From contig DCDL01000030.1 of NCBI GenBank assembly GCA_002316385.1, forward strand, positions 1-13,621: a DNA stretch of 13,621 nt, written 5' to 3'. Positions within the stretch are counted from its first letter, which is position 1; each line of letters opens with the position of its first letter. Positions 1-7,391 of this stretch are shown piece after piece. Under the pieces are notes generated by a model. The model searched no databases and had not been told where the DNA came from. It saw nothing but the letters and a program-made list of their open reading frames with translations. This stretch comes from Clostridium sp. UBA1056. GTDB taxonomy: Bacteria; Bacillota; Clostridia; Clostridiales; Clostridiaceae. A program made the position numbers and the translations under genes.

Positions 1-112
1 TATCAGCTTAACAGAATCCTATCTTTAGTGTAAAGTTTCTTACAGATTTTATCTTATACTTCTTATTATACAATGTGTGATTTTAACAGTCAATTTATAG
101 CATCTATAGCCT

Positions 113-370
113 TTATTTAGTTATATATCTCTCTACAGATTTATTCAACAAATCATACCTATTCTTCGGAACCATTTGAAGGTTTTTATTAGCGAACTTT
201 TCTCTATTATTATCATATTTTTCCCATGATTTATATTCTGCTCTATAGGTTTCTTCAATTTCAGTGTCATAAATGTGATCATAACACAATATGGATTCCC
301 CATACTTCTGAGCAGAAGCATCAGTTGATTCCTGTCTATTATGCCAAGCATTATTATATTCATTTTCACT
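113..370 (-). pseudogene. Out-of-frame C-terminal continuation of the radical SAM gene
   Basis: On the minus strand, starting inside the TAG stop of the radical SAM gene, a different frame stays open for 85 codons to a TAA at 113-115. It reads like true protein: it begins SENEYNNAWHNRQ, contains YDHIYDTEIEETYR and WEKYDNN, and uses the same AT-rich codons (GAA, AAT, TAT, AGA) as its neighbours. It has no ATG for its first 65 codons and no ribosome site, and a TAA just upstream in its own frame closes it off. Removing one A from the AAAA run at 372-375 would join it in frame to the preceding gene and give a protein of about 533 residues. It could be a mutation, a sequencing error or, less likely, recoding. 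Similarity to known radical SAM C-termini was not checked. Confidence 0.5.
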
Positions 371-1718
371 ATTTTAATGTTCTCACTAATGTACCTCTAG
401 CCTTTGAAAGAAGTTCATTCTTGATTAAAAAGTTCCATACTGGCTCAAACTTTTTCCATGCTCCCGCATAAGTAAAATGTTTTAATCTAATTCTAAATTC
501 CCCATGCTCCTTTGATGCCTTATATATATTGCTCCACTTGTAAAAACTTTTATATGCTCTATCATATCCACTTTCCATTTCATCTTTTGTAATGGTAGGA
601 TGATTGAATACTAAATGCCTAGTGTCATATAGTCTCCAATCCCTAGTAACAATTCTCTTATCCTCATTCATCTTATTATATATTGCAGTACCTGGATAGG
701 GTGTAAGAATGTGATTAGTTGCTGTAGTTATTCCACTATTAATAGCCCATTCTGTAGTTCTATCAAAGACATCTAAAGTATCGTGATCTAATCCAAAAAT
801 AAAACTTCCGTTTATCATTATTCCTAATTCATCTAATCTTTTTATTGCTTTAGAATAATCTTTTCCAATGTTAGAACCCTTATTAGCTTGAATTAAACTT
901 TGGTTGTTAATACTTTCAAATCCTATAAAAGCACTTCTAAACCCAGCCTCGTATGCAAGTTCTATTGTATCATCTTGAAGAATAGAATCTACAGTTATTG
1001 CCCCCTGAAAAACTTTATTTAGCCCTCTCATTTCTTTAAAAATTTGTCTTGATAACTTTTTATCTGCAAATATATTATCATCAAGAAAATATAAATGTCT
1101 GCCCTTCATACTTTCAATTTCTTCTAATATCCTATCCACTTTATATGCGAAAAAAGATTTTCCACCCTTATAAAATGAACTTACATAACAAAAAGAGCAT
1201 TTGTTAGGGCATCCCCTTGAAAAAACCATTGAATTGGGAACAAGGTATTTATCACTCTTAAATAAATCTCTTCTTGGCAAAGGTAAAAAATCTAATGATA
1301 CATCACCTTGTTCATAAACAGGCAGCTCCTCTCCTCTTTTAAAATCCTCCAAAAACTTAGGAAAGCTTTTTTCTCCAAGACCTAGAAAAAGTATATCTGC
1401 ATGCTTTTTAGCTTCATTAGGCATAGAAGTTGCATGTAATCCTCCAATTGCAACCTTTATCCCTCTACTTCTATAACTATCTGCTATTTCATAAGCTCTA
1501 TAGGCATTAGTTATATAGAGTTCAATACATACTAAATCAGGATCATCATCTAAATTTATATCTTCAACATGCTCGTCTACAATCTGTATACTATCAGATT
1601 CATTACATAATGATGCAAGAGTAGCTAGTCCTAATGGTGGAAAAAGTGAGTACTTTATTGGTCTCCAAAAGGGACTTTTTGCTTCTTCCAAAGCAGGTAG
1701 AATAAATTTTATTTTCAC
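369..1718 (-). CDS. B12-binding-domain radical SAM protein
   Basis: A 449-residue radical SAM enzyme of the cobalamin-binding-domain class, which typically does methyl transfers or other difficult chemistry on cofactors, lipids or natural products; the substrate here is unknown. Residues 1-140 look like the Rossmann-type B12-binding domain: an N-terminal strand, a DEH motif near 48-50 and GGLHAT at 92-97. The classic cobalamin ligand motif DxHxxG is absent, as is common in this class. The radical SAM domain follows with the CxxxCxxC cluster motif C170-PNK-C174-SF-C177, then YFLDDN and FIGFES segments typical of the barrel. Translation begins at GTG, with GAGGT about ten bases upstream. The gene stands alone behind a good promoter at 1834-1862. 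Its TAG stop is followed directly by a long open stretch in another frame (113-370), so the C-terminus may be truncated by a frameshift. Family assignment is firm; function is not. Confidence 0.9.
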   Translation of the reverse strand: MKIKFILPALEEAKSPFWRPIKYSLFPPLGLATLASLCNESDSIQIVDEHVEDINLDDDPDLVCIELYITNAYRAYEIADSYRSRGIKVAIGGLHATSMPNEAKKHADILFLGLGEKSFPKFLEDFKRGEELPVYEQGDVSLDFLPLPRRDLFKSDKYLVPNSMVFSRGCPNKCSFCYVSSFYKGGKSFFAYKVDRILEEIESMKGRHLYFLDDNIFADKKLSRQIFKEMRGLNKVFQGAITVDSILQDDTIELAYEAGFRSAFIGFESINNQSLIQANKGSNIGKDYSKAIKRLDELGIMINGSFIFGLDHDTLDVFDRTTEWAINSGITTATNHILTPYPGTAIYNKMNEDKRIVTRDWRLYDTRHLVFNHPTITKDEMESGYDRAYKSFYKWSNIYKASKEHGEFRIRLKHFTYAGAWKKFEPVWNFLIKNELLSKARGTLVRTLK

Positions 1719-1833
1719 AGTATATTACCTCACTTTCAAAAGCCATCATAATAGCAACTATCTATAACAACTTTCTTTTATCAGAGTAATAAATCAGTAA
1801 TTATTTACCAATATTTTACTCATCTATTTATTC

Positions 1834-1862
1834 ATCATATCATCTTTATTATTGTCTTTCAA
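1834..1862 (-). promoter_or_regulatory. Predicted sigma-A promoter of the radical SAM gene
   Basis: On the minus strand TTGAAA (1857-1862) and TATGAT (1834-1839) are separated by 17 bases. The predicted start near 1827 leaves a leader of about 110 bases before the GTG at 1718. I see no terminator-like hairpin or known riboswitch core in that leader. Confidence 0.55.
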
Positions 1863-1957
1863 TATATTTTTATCCTTATGCATACATGCATTTCGATTTA
1901 CAACTGAGGTCTAATAATATTAAGGAACTAACAAATAATATATCTAGAGGTAGTTAA

Positions 1958-2404
1958 ATGACAGAAATAGAAAAAGCATATATAGCTGAAATAATTGATG
2001 GTGAAGGAAATATTATGTTGCAGCGATTTCACGCTAATTAATATCCTGCTCCTTGCATATCAATAGCCTCCACTACTATAGAATTATTAACTTCGCTAAA
2101 ACACACAATCGGATATGAAGTAATAAATAAGAAGAAAAATTATAATCCTGAAAAACATAAATTGTCTTATTCATATGTAGTTAAACAGAATAATATTATT
2201 AAATTATTAGAAGATATTGTATTGCCTATTATTTATATAAAAAAATATCATACATATGATAACTATGCCCTATATTGGACTAGGAGCGTAGAACTTTTTA
2301 AAGGTATTTCAAGGATCAATAAAAAGTCAAGATATTGCCATAACTCAATCATTTACGGCTTATCCATTGACATAAATCCAGTGGATTGTTATTATGAAAA
2401 ATAA
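1958..2404 (+). pseudogene. LAGLIDADG homing-endonuclease-like gene, interrupted by a stop
   Basis: A good ribosome site (AGAGG at 1946-1950) precedes an ATG that opens a protein starting MTEIEKAYIAEIIDGEGNI. The YIAxxIDGEG stretch is the LAGLIDADG helix, whose acidic residue binds the catalytic metal in this nuclease family. After 27 codons a TAA at 2039-2041 interrupts, but the same frame stays open for another 120 codons to 2404. That part includes CISIASTTIELL, KKNYNPEKHKLSYSY and a VKQNNIIKLLE segment, which look like the domain core. The C-terminal part is less conserved in appearance. No intron or intein host gene surrounds it, so it looks free-standing. It is most likely a decayed single-motif endonuclease or LAGLIDADG-type DNA-binding protein. 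Restart at TTG 2162 would yield only an 80-residue piece lacking the active site. Confidence 0.65.
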
Positions 2405-2484
2405 GATGTATTGATTGTTTTTTCTTAAAATGTAAATTTTTTAAATAGCGATCAAAAATATAATATTATAAAAGCGGGAGAATA

Positions 2485-2796
2485 ATGGCTAACTTTAACA
2501 AACTCGTTAGAGATAGAATTCCAGAAATAATTAAAGAATCAGGTAGAGAATGTACAATAACAGTTTTAGAAGATCACGATTATCTTAAAAGCCTTAACAA
2601 TAAGCTTAAAGAAGAACTTGATGAATATTATACAGATGACGATATAACTGAACTAGCAGATTTAGTCGAAGTTATATATGCAATACTTAAATACAAAGGA
2701 ATAAGCATTGAAGAATTTGAGAAAATTAGGTTAGACAAGAAGACGAAACGTGGAGGTTTTGATAAAGGGGTATTTTTAGTTAGTACTATGGAATAA
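2485..2796 (+). CDS. MazG-like nucleoside triphosphate pyrophosphohydrolase
   Basis: A 103-residue cytoplasmic protein of the all-alpha NTP pyrophosphohydrolase superfamily (the phosphoribosyl-ATP-pyrophosphohydrolase-like branch beginning with the KLVRDxIPEII signature, seen here at residues 6-16). Relatives cleave NTPs to NMP and pyrophosphate and are thought to clear non-canonical nucleotides. The magnesium-binding helices are visible: EExxE at E43-E44-E47 and ExxD at E57-D60. Length matches the small single-domain family, so it appears complete. The ATG is preceded by GGGAG at 2476-2480 with a rather short 4-base spacing. It sits among decayed genes, and the small size and context fit accessory or phage-borne house-cleaning enzymes; the exact substrate cannot be told. 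No clear terminator follows. Confidence 0.85.
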   Translation: MANFNKLVRDRIPEIIKESGRECTITVLEDHDYLKSLNNKLKEELDEYYTDDDITELADLVEVIYAILKYKGISIEEFEKIRLDKKTKRGGFDKGVFLVSTME

Positions 2797-2838
2797 CTTA
2801 CTACATCAAATTCATTTTTGTTAAGATTATTATATGAT

Positions 2839-2866
2839 ATATAACTCATACGTCCATTAGTTATAT
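2839..2866. repeat. 8-bp inverted repeat downstream of the MazG-like gene
   Basis: ATATAACT (2839-2846) and AGTTATAT (2859-2866) are perfect complements around a 12-base loop. The stem has one G-C pair and no T tract follows, so a terminator role is doubtful. Confidence 0.3.
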
Positions 2867-2897
2867 GGAAGAAATGATATAAATGAATTTAATTGTT

Positions 2898-3190
2898 TTA
2901 CCTATTTATAACCTGAAATTTTTGATTAAAATTTTCTAAGCTTTTTAGAAAATTTGGCATATCTTTTGGTATCATGCCTTGCTGTGCTGGTTCATCAAAT
3001 ATCATAATTTTAGGATTATTACCTTTACTCTCATCAATGCAAAAGTAAATGCCCATATTGCGCTTATGTTATCACTTGCTGATGAATCAAACTTCATATC
3101 AAAACCATTTACTATTGGAAGTAATTTTTCTCTATAAGTTTCTATTCTATCCAAATTTTTAATACTTCCAATACTTCATATACGAATTAT
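2898..3190 (-). pseudogene. Remnant of an SMC/AAA-type ATPase C-terminus
   Basis: Read on the minus strand, this stretch gives ATPase-like protein split over three frames. From about 3190 one frame reads FVYEVLEVLK. The next reads NLDRIETYREKLLPIV, then FDMKFDSSASDNISAIWAF, to about 3033. The last reads ESKGNNPKIMIFDEPAQQ and ends at TAA 2898-2900. The IMIFDEP segment has the form of a Walker B motif with its catalytic glutamate and D-loop region, and the SSASDN segment resembles the ABC signature region of SMC/RecN-like ATPases. The P-loop half is missing entirely. At least two frame changes, one at an A run near 3156 and one near 3033, show that it is dead. The family of the parent gene (repair, defence or other) cannot be fixed from this piece. 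Confidence 0.6.
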
Positions 3191-3226
3191 TATAATACAA
3201 ATTCTTGATTTCCTACAAATATATCT

Positions 3227-3262
3227 ATACAGAAATGTAATATATTTAATACATTTCTGTAT
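3227..3262. repeat. Perfect 13-bp inverted repeat upstream of the DtxR-family gene
   Basis: ATACAGAAATGTA (3227-3239) is perfectly complementary to 3250-3262, with a 10-base AT-only loop. It lies about 20 bp upstream of the predicted -35 of the regulator gene and just behind the ATPase remnant. There is no T tract on either side, so it may be an operator, the end of a small mobile element, or chance in AT-rich DNA. Confidence 0.5.
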
Positions 3263-3283
3263 CAATATATTACATCTCTATTC

Positions 3284-3312
3284 TTGGAACTCCATTTAAA
3301 ATATGCTATTAT
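3284..3312 (+). promoter_or_regulatory. Predicted promoter of the DtxR-family gene
   Basis: TTGGAA (3284-3289) and TATTAT (3307-3312) are spaced by 17 bases and lie about 65 bp upstream of the regulator ATG. I see no copy of the AGACTAGTCT palindrome from the siderophore operon here, so autoregulation is not evident. Confidence 0.5.
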
Positions 3313-3377
3313 TATTAAAAGACTTTTTATTAATGTAGAGTGAATAAAATCAACTTTAAAAATCACAGGAGATTTGT

Positions 3378-3758
3378 ATGGAAAAACTTACTTTTGTAAT
3401 GGAAAATTATTTAGAAGCTATCTATGAGTTATCAGAAGAAGGCAAAGGAGTTAAAATGACTCGTATAGCAGAAAAGCTTGGAGTAACTAAAGCCAGCACT
3501 AATAGCGCTATGGTAACTTTAGCTGAAAAGGGACTTGTAACCAATGAAAGATACAAGGAAATATTTTTAACTCCTTTAGGCTTAGAAATAGCTAGATCTA
3601 CATCTAAAAAGCATCACATTATTAAAGATTTCTTTATAAAAATTCTAAACATCGATAGTTCTATTGCAGATGAAGACGCTTGTGCTATAGAACACGTTAT
3701 TAGTTCAGATTCTGTTTATGCTATGCAAAAGTTTCTTTCAGAACATGAGAATAAATAA
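3378..3758 (+). CDS. DtxR-family metal-dependent transcriptional regulator
   Basis: A 126-residue metal-sensing repressor. Residues 1-70 form the winged helix-turn-helix (recognition region around KLGVTKASTNSAM, wing near 57-65), and residues 72-126 the dimerisation/metal domain. Candidate metal ligands fall at the same numbers as in diphtheria DtxR: H79, C102, E105 and H106, in a DACAIEH segment. The position of DtxR M10 / MntR D8 is asparagine (N10), and E13 matches MntR E11. Cysteine at 102 is the iron-type rather than the manganese-type (glutamate) residue. The C-terminal SH3-like domain of DtxR is absent, as in MntR-length proteins. AGGAG at 3367-3371 supports the ATG. The gene converges on the siderophore operon and shares its terminator; it is the natural candidate to repress that operon when iron is sufficient, but this is inference. 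Confidence 0.87.
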   Translation: MEKLTFVMENYLEAIYELSEEGKGVKMTRIAEKLGVTKASTNSAMVTLAEKGLVTNERYKEIFLTPLGLEIARSTSKKHHIIKDFFIKILNIDSSIADEDACAIEHVISSDSVYAMQKFLSEHENK

Positions 3759-3765
3759 AAAAATC

Positions 3766-3801
3766 AACGACTCAAAATTGCTTTGGCGATTTTAAGTCGT
3801 T
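3766..3801. terminator. Bidirectional intrinsic terminator
   Basis: AACGACT (3766-3772) pairs with AGTCGTT (3795-3801). After one C/A mismatch, AAAAT pairs with ATTTT and the stem closes on a TTTG loop. On the plus strand it is followed by TAATTTTTTT, and on the minus strand by a run of seven T. It therefore ends both the DtxR-family gene and the convergent siderophore operon. Confidence 0.88.
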
Positions 3802-3815
3802 AATTTTTTTTACAT

Positions 3816-5540
3816 TTAAGATACCTGACTTCTATAGAGCATAGCATAAGTTCCTCCATAACGAATCAGCTCATCATGGGTTCCCGTTTCTTTAATGCCT
3901 GTTCCTTCTAGAACTACAATTTTATCTGCATTACGGATAGTTGATAATCTATGGGCAATTACTATAGTTGTTCGATCTTTTGAAATTTCATCTAATGCAG
4001 CTTGGATTTCTTTCTCTGTTTTTGTATCAAGAGCTGATGTAGCTTCATCCAAAATAAGAATAGGTGAATTTCTAAGGATTGCTCTAGCTATGGAAATCCT
4101 CTGTTTCTGTCCTCCAGAAAGACGTACTCCACGCTCTCCTATTATGGTATCATAACCATCTTCTAAATTTTCAATAAAATCATGAGCATTAGCTGCCTTT
4201 GAAGCCTCAATAACCTGCTCCCTAGTAGCTTCTTTCCAACCATAAACAATATTTTCATAAATTGTTCCGTTAAATAAAAAGGTGTCCTGTAAAACCATGC
4301 TTATATTATCTCTAAGACTCTTTAAAGTTACATCTTTAATATCTATTCCATCAATTAAAATGCTTCCATTCTGAGGATCATAAAAGCGGTTTAAAAGACT
4401 GGCTATTGTGGTTTTACCAACTCCAGTTGCCCCAACAAAAGCTACAGTTTCTCCCGGATTTACTTTTAAATCTATATTTTTCAAAATGTTTATTTCATCA
4501 TTGTAGGAGAAAGAAACTTCCTTAAACTCAACTTCTCCTTTAACTTTAGGCATTTTCTTTGCATTAACTTTCTCTTCAACATCTGGAACTTCATCCATAA
4601 CCTCAAAAACGCGTCTACACCCTGCAAGTGCGTTACCTGACATTTCCATAAGTCTTGAAAAGCTCTTTATAGGTCCATAAAACATACCAAGATACATAGA
4701 AAATCCTACAATATCTCCAATGTTAATTTCTCCTCTTGAAACCATAAATCCACCAAATATTATAACTATAACAGAACCTAGAGCAGTGAAAAATGCAAGA
4801 AGCGGAAAAGTGGTTTCAAAAAAGAAGCTTGCCTTTAAGTATGCTTTACTATGTTTTATAGAAAGGTTCTTAATCCTTTTTTCTTCTCTTTCCTGTTGAT
4901 TGAATATCTGTATTTCTTTAATTCCAGAAAAATTATCTTGAACAGTACCAGAAAGTTCTCCCCTAACCATAGAATTCTGCTTCCATATAGGAGAAAGATG
5001 TTTACTCTGCCAAAGAGTAATCATGATAAGAAAAGGAATAGTAACAAGACTTAAAAAAGCCAACTTTACATTAATAGAGAATAATAATATCCCAACACCT
5101 ACGAAAGTCAATATATTAACAACAAAATCAGGAATTACGTGAGCTAAAAGAATCTCTACCTCCATAACATCATTAATAACTCTGCTAGTTAAATCTCCTG
5201 TACGACTTTTATTAAAATACTTAAGCCCCATATGTTGAAGCTTAGAGTAAAGTTCTGTTCTCATATCTGCAACATAATGTAAAGCTGCATGATGGTTTAA
5301 ATATCCTGAAATAGAACTTCCAGCTGATTGAAGTACAGTTGCGACTAAAAGCATCAATCCTATTCGTAAAGATTGAGCTCCAAAATCAGCGCTTCCTTCT
5401 GTTGCTATACTTGTAAGCTCTCTTAGGGCCCATGGATTATAAAATCCTGCTGTGGTAGAAATAATAACGGCTATTAATGCTAATATTAAATAAATCCAAT
5501 ATTTTCTGGCTCCAATAAAAATACGTAAGGTAGTTCTCAT
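3816..5540 (-). CDS. ABC half transporter, fused permease and ATPase
   Basis: A 574-residue exporter-fold half transporter that should work as a dimer in the cytoplasmic membrane. Residues 1-310 are the six-helix membrane domain, with hydrophobic segments near 15-32, 58-75, 138-155, 160-176 and 248-268. Residues 335-574 are the nucleotide-binding domain: Walker A GATGVGKT at 370-377, Q-loop Q418, signature LSGGQ at 474-478, Walker B ILILDE at 494-499, SALD D-loop at 502-505 and switch His530. All catalytic residues are present. Its ATG overlaps the stop of the upstream ATPase gene by four bases (ATGA), so it is the last, translationally coupled gene of the siderophore operon. The fold is shared by drug exporters and by IrtAB/YbtPQ-type siderophore importers; context favours a siderophore role but sequence alone cannot give direction. 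Only one half transporter is encoded, suggesting a homodimer. Confidence 0.9.
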   Translation of the reverse strand: MRTTLRIFIGARKYWIYLILALIAVIISTTAGFYNPWALRELTSIATEGSADFGAQSLRIGLMLLVATVLQSAGSSISGYLNHHAALHYVADMRTELYSKLQHMGLKYFNKSRTGDLTSRVINDVMEVEILLAHVIPDFVVNILTFVGVGILLFSINVKLAFLSLVTIPFLIMITLWQSKHLSPIWKQNSMVRGELSGTVQDNFSGIKEIQIFNQQEREEKRIKNLSIKHSKAYLKASFFFETTFPLLAFFTALGSVIVIIFGGFMVSRGEINIGDIVGFSMYLGMFYGPIKSFSRLMEMSGNALAGCRRVFEVMDEVPDVEEKVNAKKMPKVKGEVEFKEVSFSYNDEINILKNIDLKVNPGETVAFVGATGVGKTTIASLLNRFYDPQNGSILIDGIDIKDVTLKSLRDNISMVLQDTFLFNGTIYENIVYGWKEATREQVIEASKAANAHDFIENLEDGYDTIIGERGVRLSGGQKQRISIARAILRNSPILILDEATSALDTKTEKEIQAALDEISKDRTTIVIAHRLSTIRNADKIVVLEGTGIKETGTHDELIRYGGTYAMLYRSQVS

Positions 5541-6367
5541 ATGCCTACTGCCTCCTTTTCCTTCGACTCTACATCCTCATTTTCATCTACAATATCATAG
5601 GTAATGCATACTGGGCGATTACTCTTAGGTTCAATAACAACATCAGCATTGATATTAAAGGTTTTTCTAAGCACCTCGGGAGTCATAACTTCCTCAGGAG
5701 CTCCATGTTTTATTATAGCGCCTTTTTGAATAGCAATAATATAGTCAGAAAATCTTGCAGCAAGATTTAAATCATGAAGTACCATAACAATTGTACACTT
5801 TTGATTACGGTTAAGCTCATATAAAAGCTTTAAAACCTCTAATTGGTGAGCAAGATCAAGGTAAGTAGTAGGTTCATCTAATAAAATTAAATCAGTTTGC
5901 TGTGCTAGAGCCATAGCAATCCAAACTCTCTGTCTTTGCCCTCCTGATAAAGCATCAACTTCTCTTCTCTCAAACTCACTTAACTTAGTTGCATCTAAAG
6001 CCCATTTAACAATTCTTTTATCTTCCTCTGTGAGATTTCCAAAACCTTTTTGATGAGGGAAACGTCCATATGCAACTAACTCACCTACAGTAAGTCCACT
6101 TGGTGCAGTAGGAGTTTGAGGAAGTATTGCCATCTTTTTAGCTATTTCTTTTGTAGGTAATTTACTTATATCTTGTCCACTTAGATGTACTACACCCTTC
6201 TTAGGCTTTAATATACGTCCAACCGCTTTCAAAATAGTTGATTTACCGCAGCCATTTGCTCCTATAATAGAAGTTATCTTTCCCTTTGGTATCTGCATAT
6301 TTAATTCCTTTACAATGAGAGTATCATCATAAGCTATATCTAAATTTTTAGTTTCAATACTTTTCAT
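5537..6367 (-). CDS. Siderophore ABC transporter ATPase (FecE/FepC type)
   Basis: A 276-residue cytoplasmic ATPase that powers the FecCD-type importer encoded upstream. Walker A GANGCGKST lies at 36-44, the Q-loop in ILPQTP near 81-86, signature LSGGQRQR at 140-147, Walker B LILLDEP at 160-166, and the switch histidine in VLHDLNLAARF is H198. That last motif and the overall length are typical of the iron-siderophore/vitamin B12/haem family. A strong AAGGAGG sits about five bases before the ATG. The gene begins 10 bases after the second permease and overlaps the half transporter downstream by four bases. The last 25 residues are an acidic/lysine-rich tail beyond the core fold. Iron-siderophore transport is the best call; haem or cobalamin cannot be excluded from the ATPase alone. 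Confidence 0.92.
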   Translation of the reverse strand: MKSIETKNLDIAYDDTLIVKELNMQIPKGKITSIIGANGCGKSTILKAVGRILKPKKGVVHLSGQDISKLPTKEIAKKMAILPQTPTAPSGLTVGELVAYGRFPHQKGFGNLTEEDKRIVKWALDATKLSEFERREVDALSGGQRQRVWIAMALAQQTDLILLDEPTTYLDLAHQLEVLKLLYELNRNQKCTIVMVLHDLNLAARFSDYIIAIQKGAIIKHGAPEEVMTPEVLRKTFNINADVVIEPKSNRPVCITYDIVDENEDVESKEKEAVGI

Positions 6368-6377
6368 ACAAACCTCC

Positions 6378-7391
6378 TTAATTTGACTTTACTAATAAGT
6401 ATAAGAAGTAAGGTGTAGTTAATACAGTAATAATAATTCCTGTAGGAATATCGGTTCCAAGACTTATAGTTCTAGTAATAGTGTCTGATAATAGAATAAT
6501 TATTGAGCCTACTAAAGATGCGGTAGGAATCAATAGTTTATGATTTGAGCCTACAAACTTCCTTGCCATATGTGGAGAAATCATTCCAACAAAAAAGAAG
6601 TTTCCACCTAAGGCCACACTGCCTGACGATAGAGCAACAGCTGCTACAGCTAGACCTATGAATTCTCTCTTTACTGCTACTCCTAATCCTGTTGCAGTTT
6701 GATTACCAAGATTTAAAGTATTCAAAGTACGAGATTTATAAAGTACATATAAAAATAGAATCAATATCCAAGGTGCAAGAATAGAAATATACGTCCAATT
6801 GTCTCCCCAAAGACTTCCTGCACTCCATCTTTGAACAAAATCCATCTGTTTTTCATCTAGCTTTAAAGTAAGCATCATAGTAACAGCACTATATCCGCTT
6901 CCAACAGCCACTCCTGTCAAAATTAATCCTGTAGGTGATATATTTTTTCCTCTTTTATAGGAAAGTAAAAATATCAACACAGCTGCTGTCATTCCACCTA
7001 TAAAAGCTAGGAGGGGGAGAGCAATAGCTGAAGATAAACTATCTACCTTAAAAACAACTATAAACAATAATACAAACAACCCAGAACCAGAACTTATTCC
7101 CAAAGTTCCAGGACTAGCCATATCATTGCGAAGTAAACTCTGCATTACACATCCAGCTGTTCCCATACCAATACCTACAAGAATAGTTAATACAATACGA
7201 GGAAGACGAAAATCATATACTATAAGATTTTGTTTAGCTGTACCTTTTCCAATAAGAACATTAAAAACTTCCGAAGGAGAGAGATTCATTTTACCTGAGT
7301 TCACGCTTATTACTGCCACAACTAACAGTACAATGGTAAGTACCAAAATAATAGTTAAGCCACGTGAAACTGAATAGCCCTTTTTCTTCAT
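6378..7391 (-). CDS. FecCD-family permease, second subunit
   Basis: A 337-residue integral membrane protein of the BtuC/FecCD superfamily, predicted to have about nine or ten helices and to form a heterodimer with the permease just upstream. Family landmarks are visible: FRLPRIVLTILVGIGMGTAG at 61-80, a Q84 in the following helix, LGISSGSG near 97-104, the GGNFFFVGMISPHMAR segment that contacts the ATPase (coupling helix), and a TDIPTGIIITVLTTPYF segment close to the end. The loop usually reading RNPLADP is RNDMASP here, a visible departure from consensus. The start overlaps the upstream permease stop by four bases (ATGA), which implies translational coupling and equal amounts of the two subunits. 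Confidence 0.92.
   Translation of the reverse strand: MKKKGYSVSRGLTIILVLTIVLLVVAVISVNSGKMNLSPSEVFNVLIGKGTAKQNLIVYDFRLPRIVLTILVGIGMGTAGCVMQSLLRNDMASPGTLGISSGSGLFVLLFIVVFKVDSLSSAIALPLLAFIGGMTAAVLIFLLSYKRGKNISPTGLILTGVAVGSGYSAVTMMLTLKLDEKQMDFVQRWSAGSLWGDNWTYISILAPWILILFLYVLYKSRTLNTLNLGNQTATGLGVAVKREFIGLAVAAVALSSGSVALGGNFFFVGMISPHMARKFVGSNHKLLIPTASLVGSIIILLSDTITRTISLGTDIPTGIIITVLTTPYFLYLLVKSN

Noticed and set aside
145..369. Minus-strand 74-codon frame starting next to the radical SAM stop
   Set aside because: It has an ATG but its protein is a low-complexity string of I, M and N. The other minus-strand frame over the same bases (113-370) looks far more like real coding.
226..471. Plus-strand open frame of 81 codons
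   Set aside because: It lies antisense to the radical SAM tail, has no ribosome site and reads as unlikely protein; a shadow of the minus-strand coding.
1719..1827. Riboswitch in the leader of the radical SAM gene (for example cobalamin)
   Set aside because: The leader is short and very AT-rich, with no GC-rich stems or recognisable B12-box.
2729..2741. GGTTAGAC sequence resembling a DtxR half site
   Set aside because: It lies inside the MazG-like coding sequence, has no matching second half and no promoter next to it.
3895..4155. Plus-strand open frames inside the transporter genes (also 4851-5054 and 7126-7377)
   Set aside because: They are antisense to intact, well-conserved ABC transporter genes and have no features of their own.
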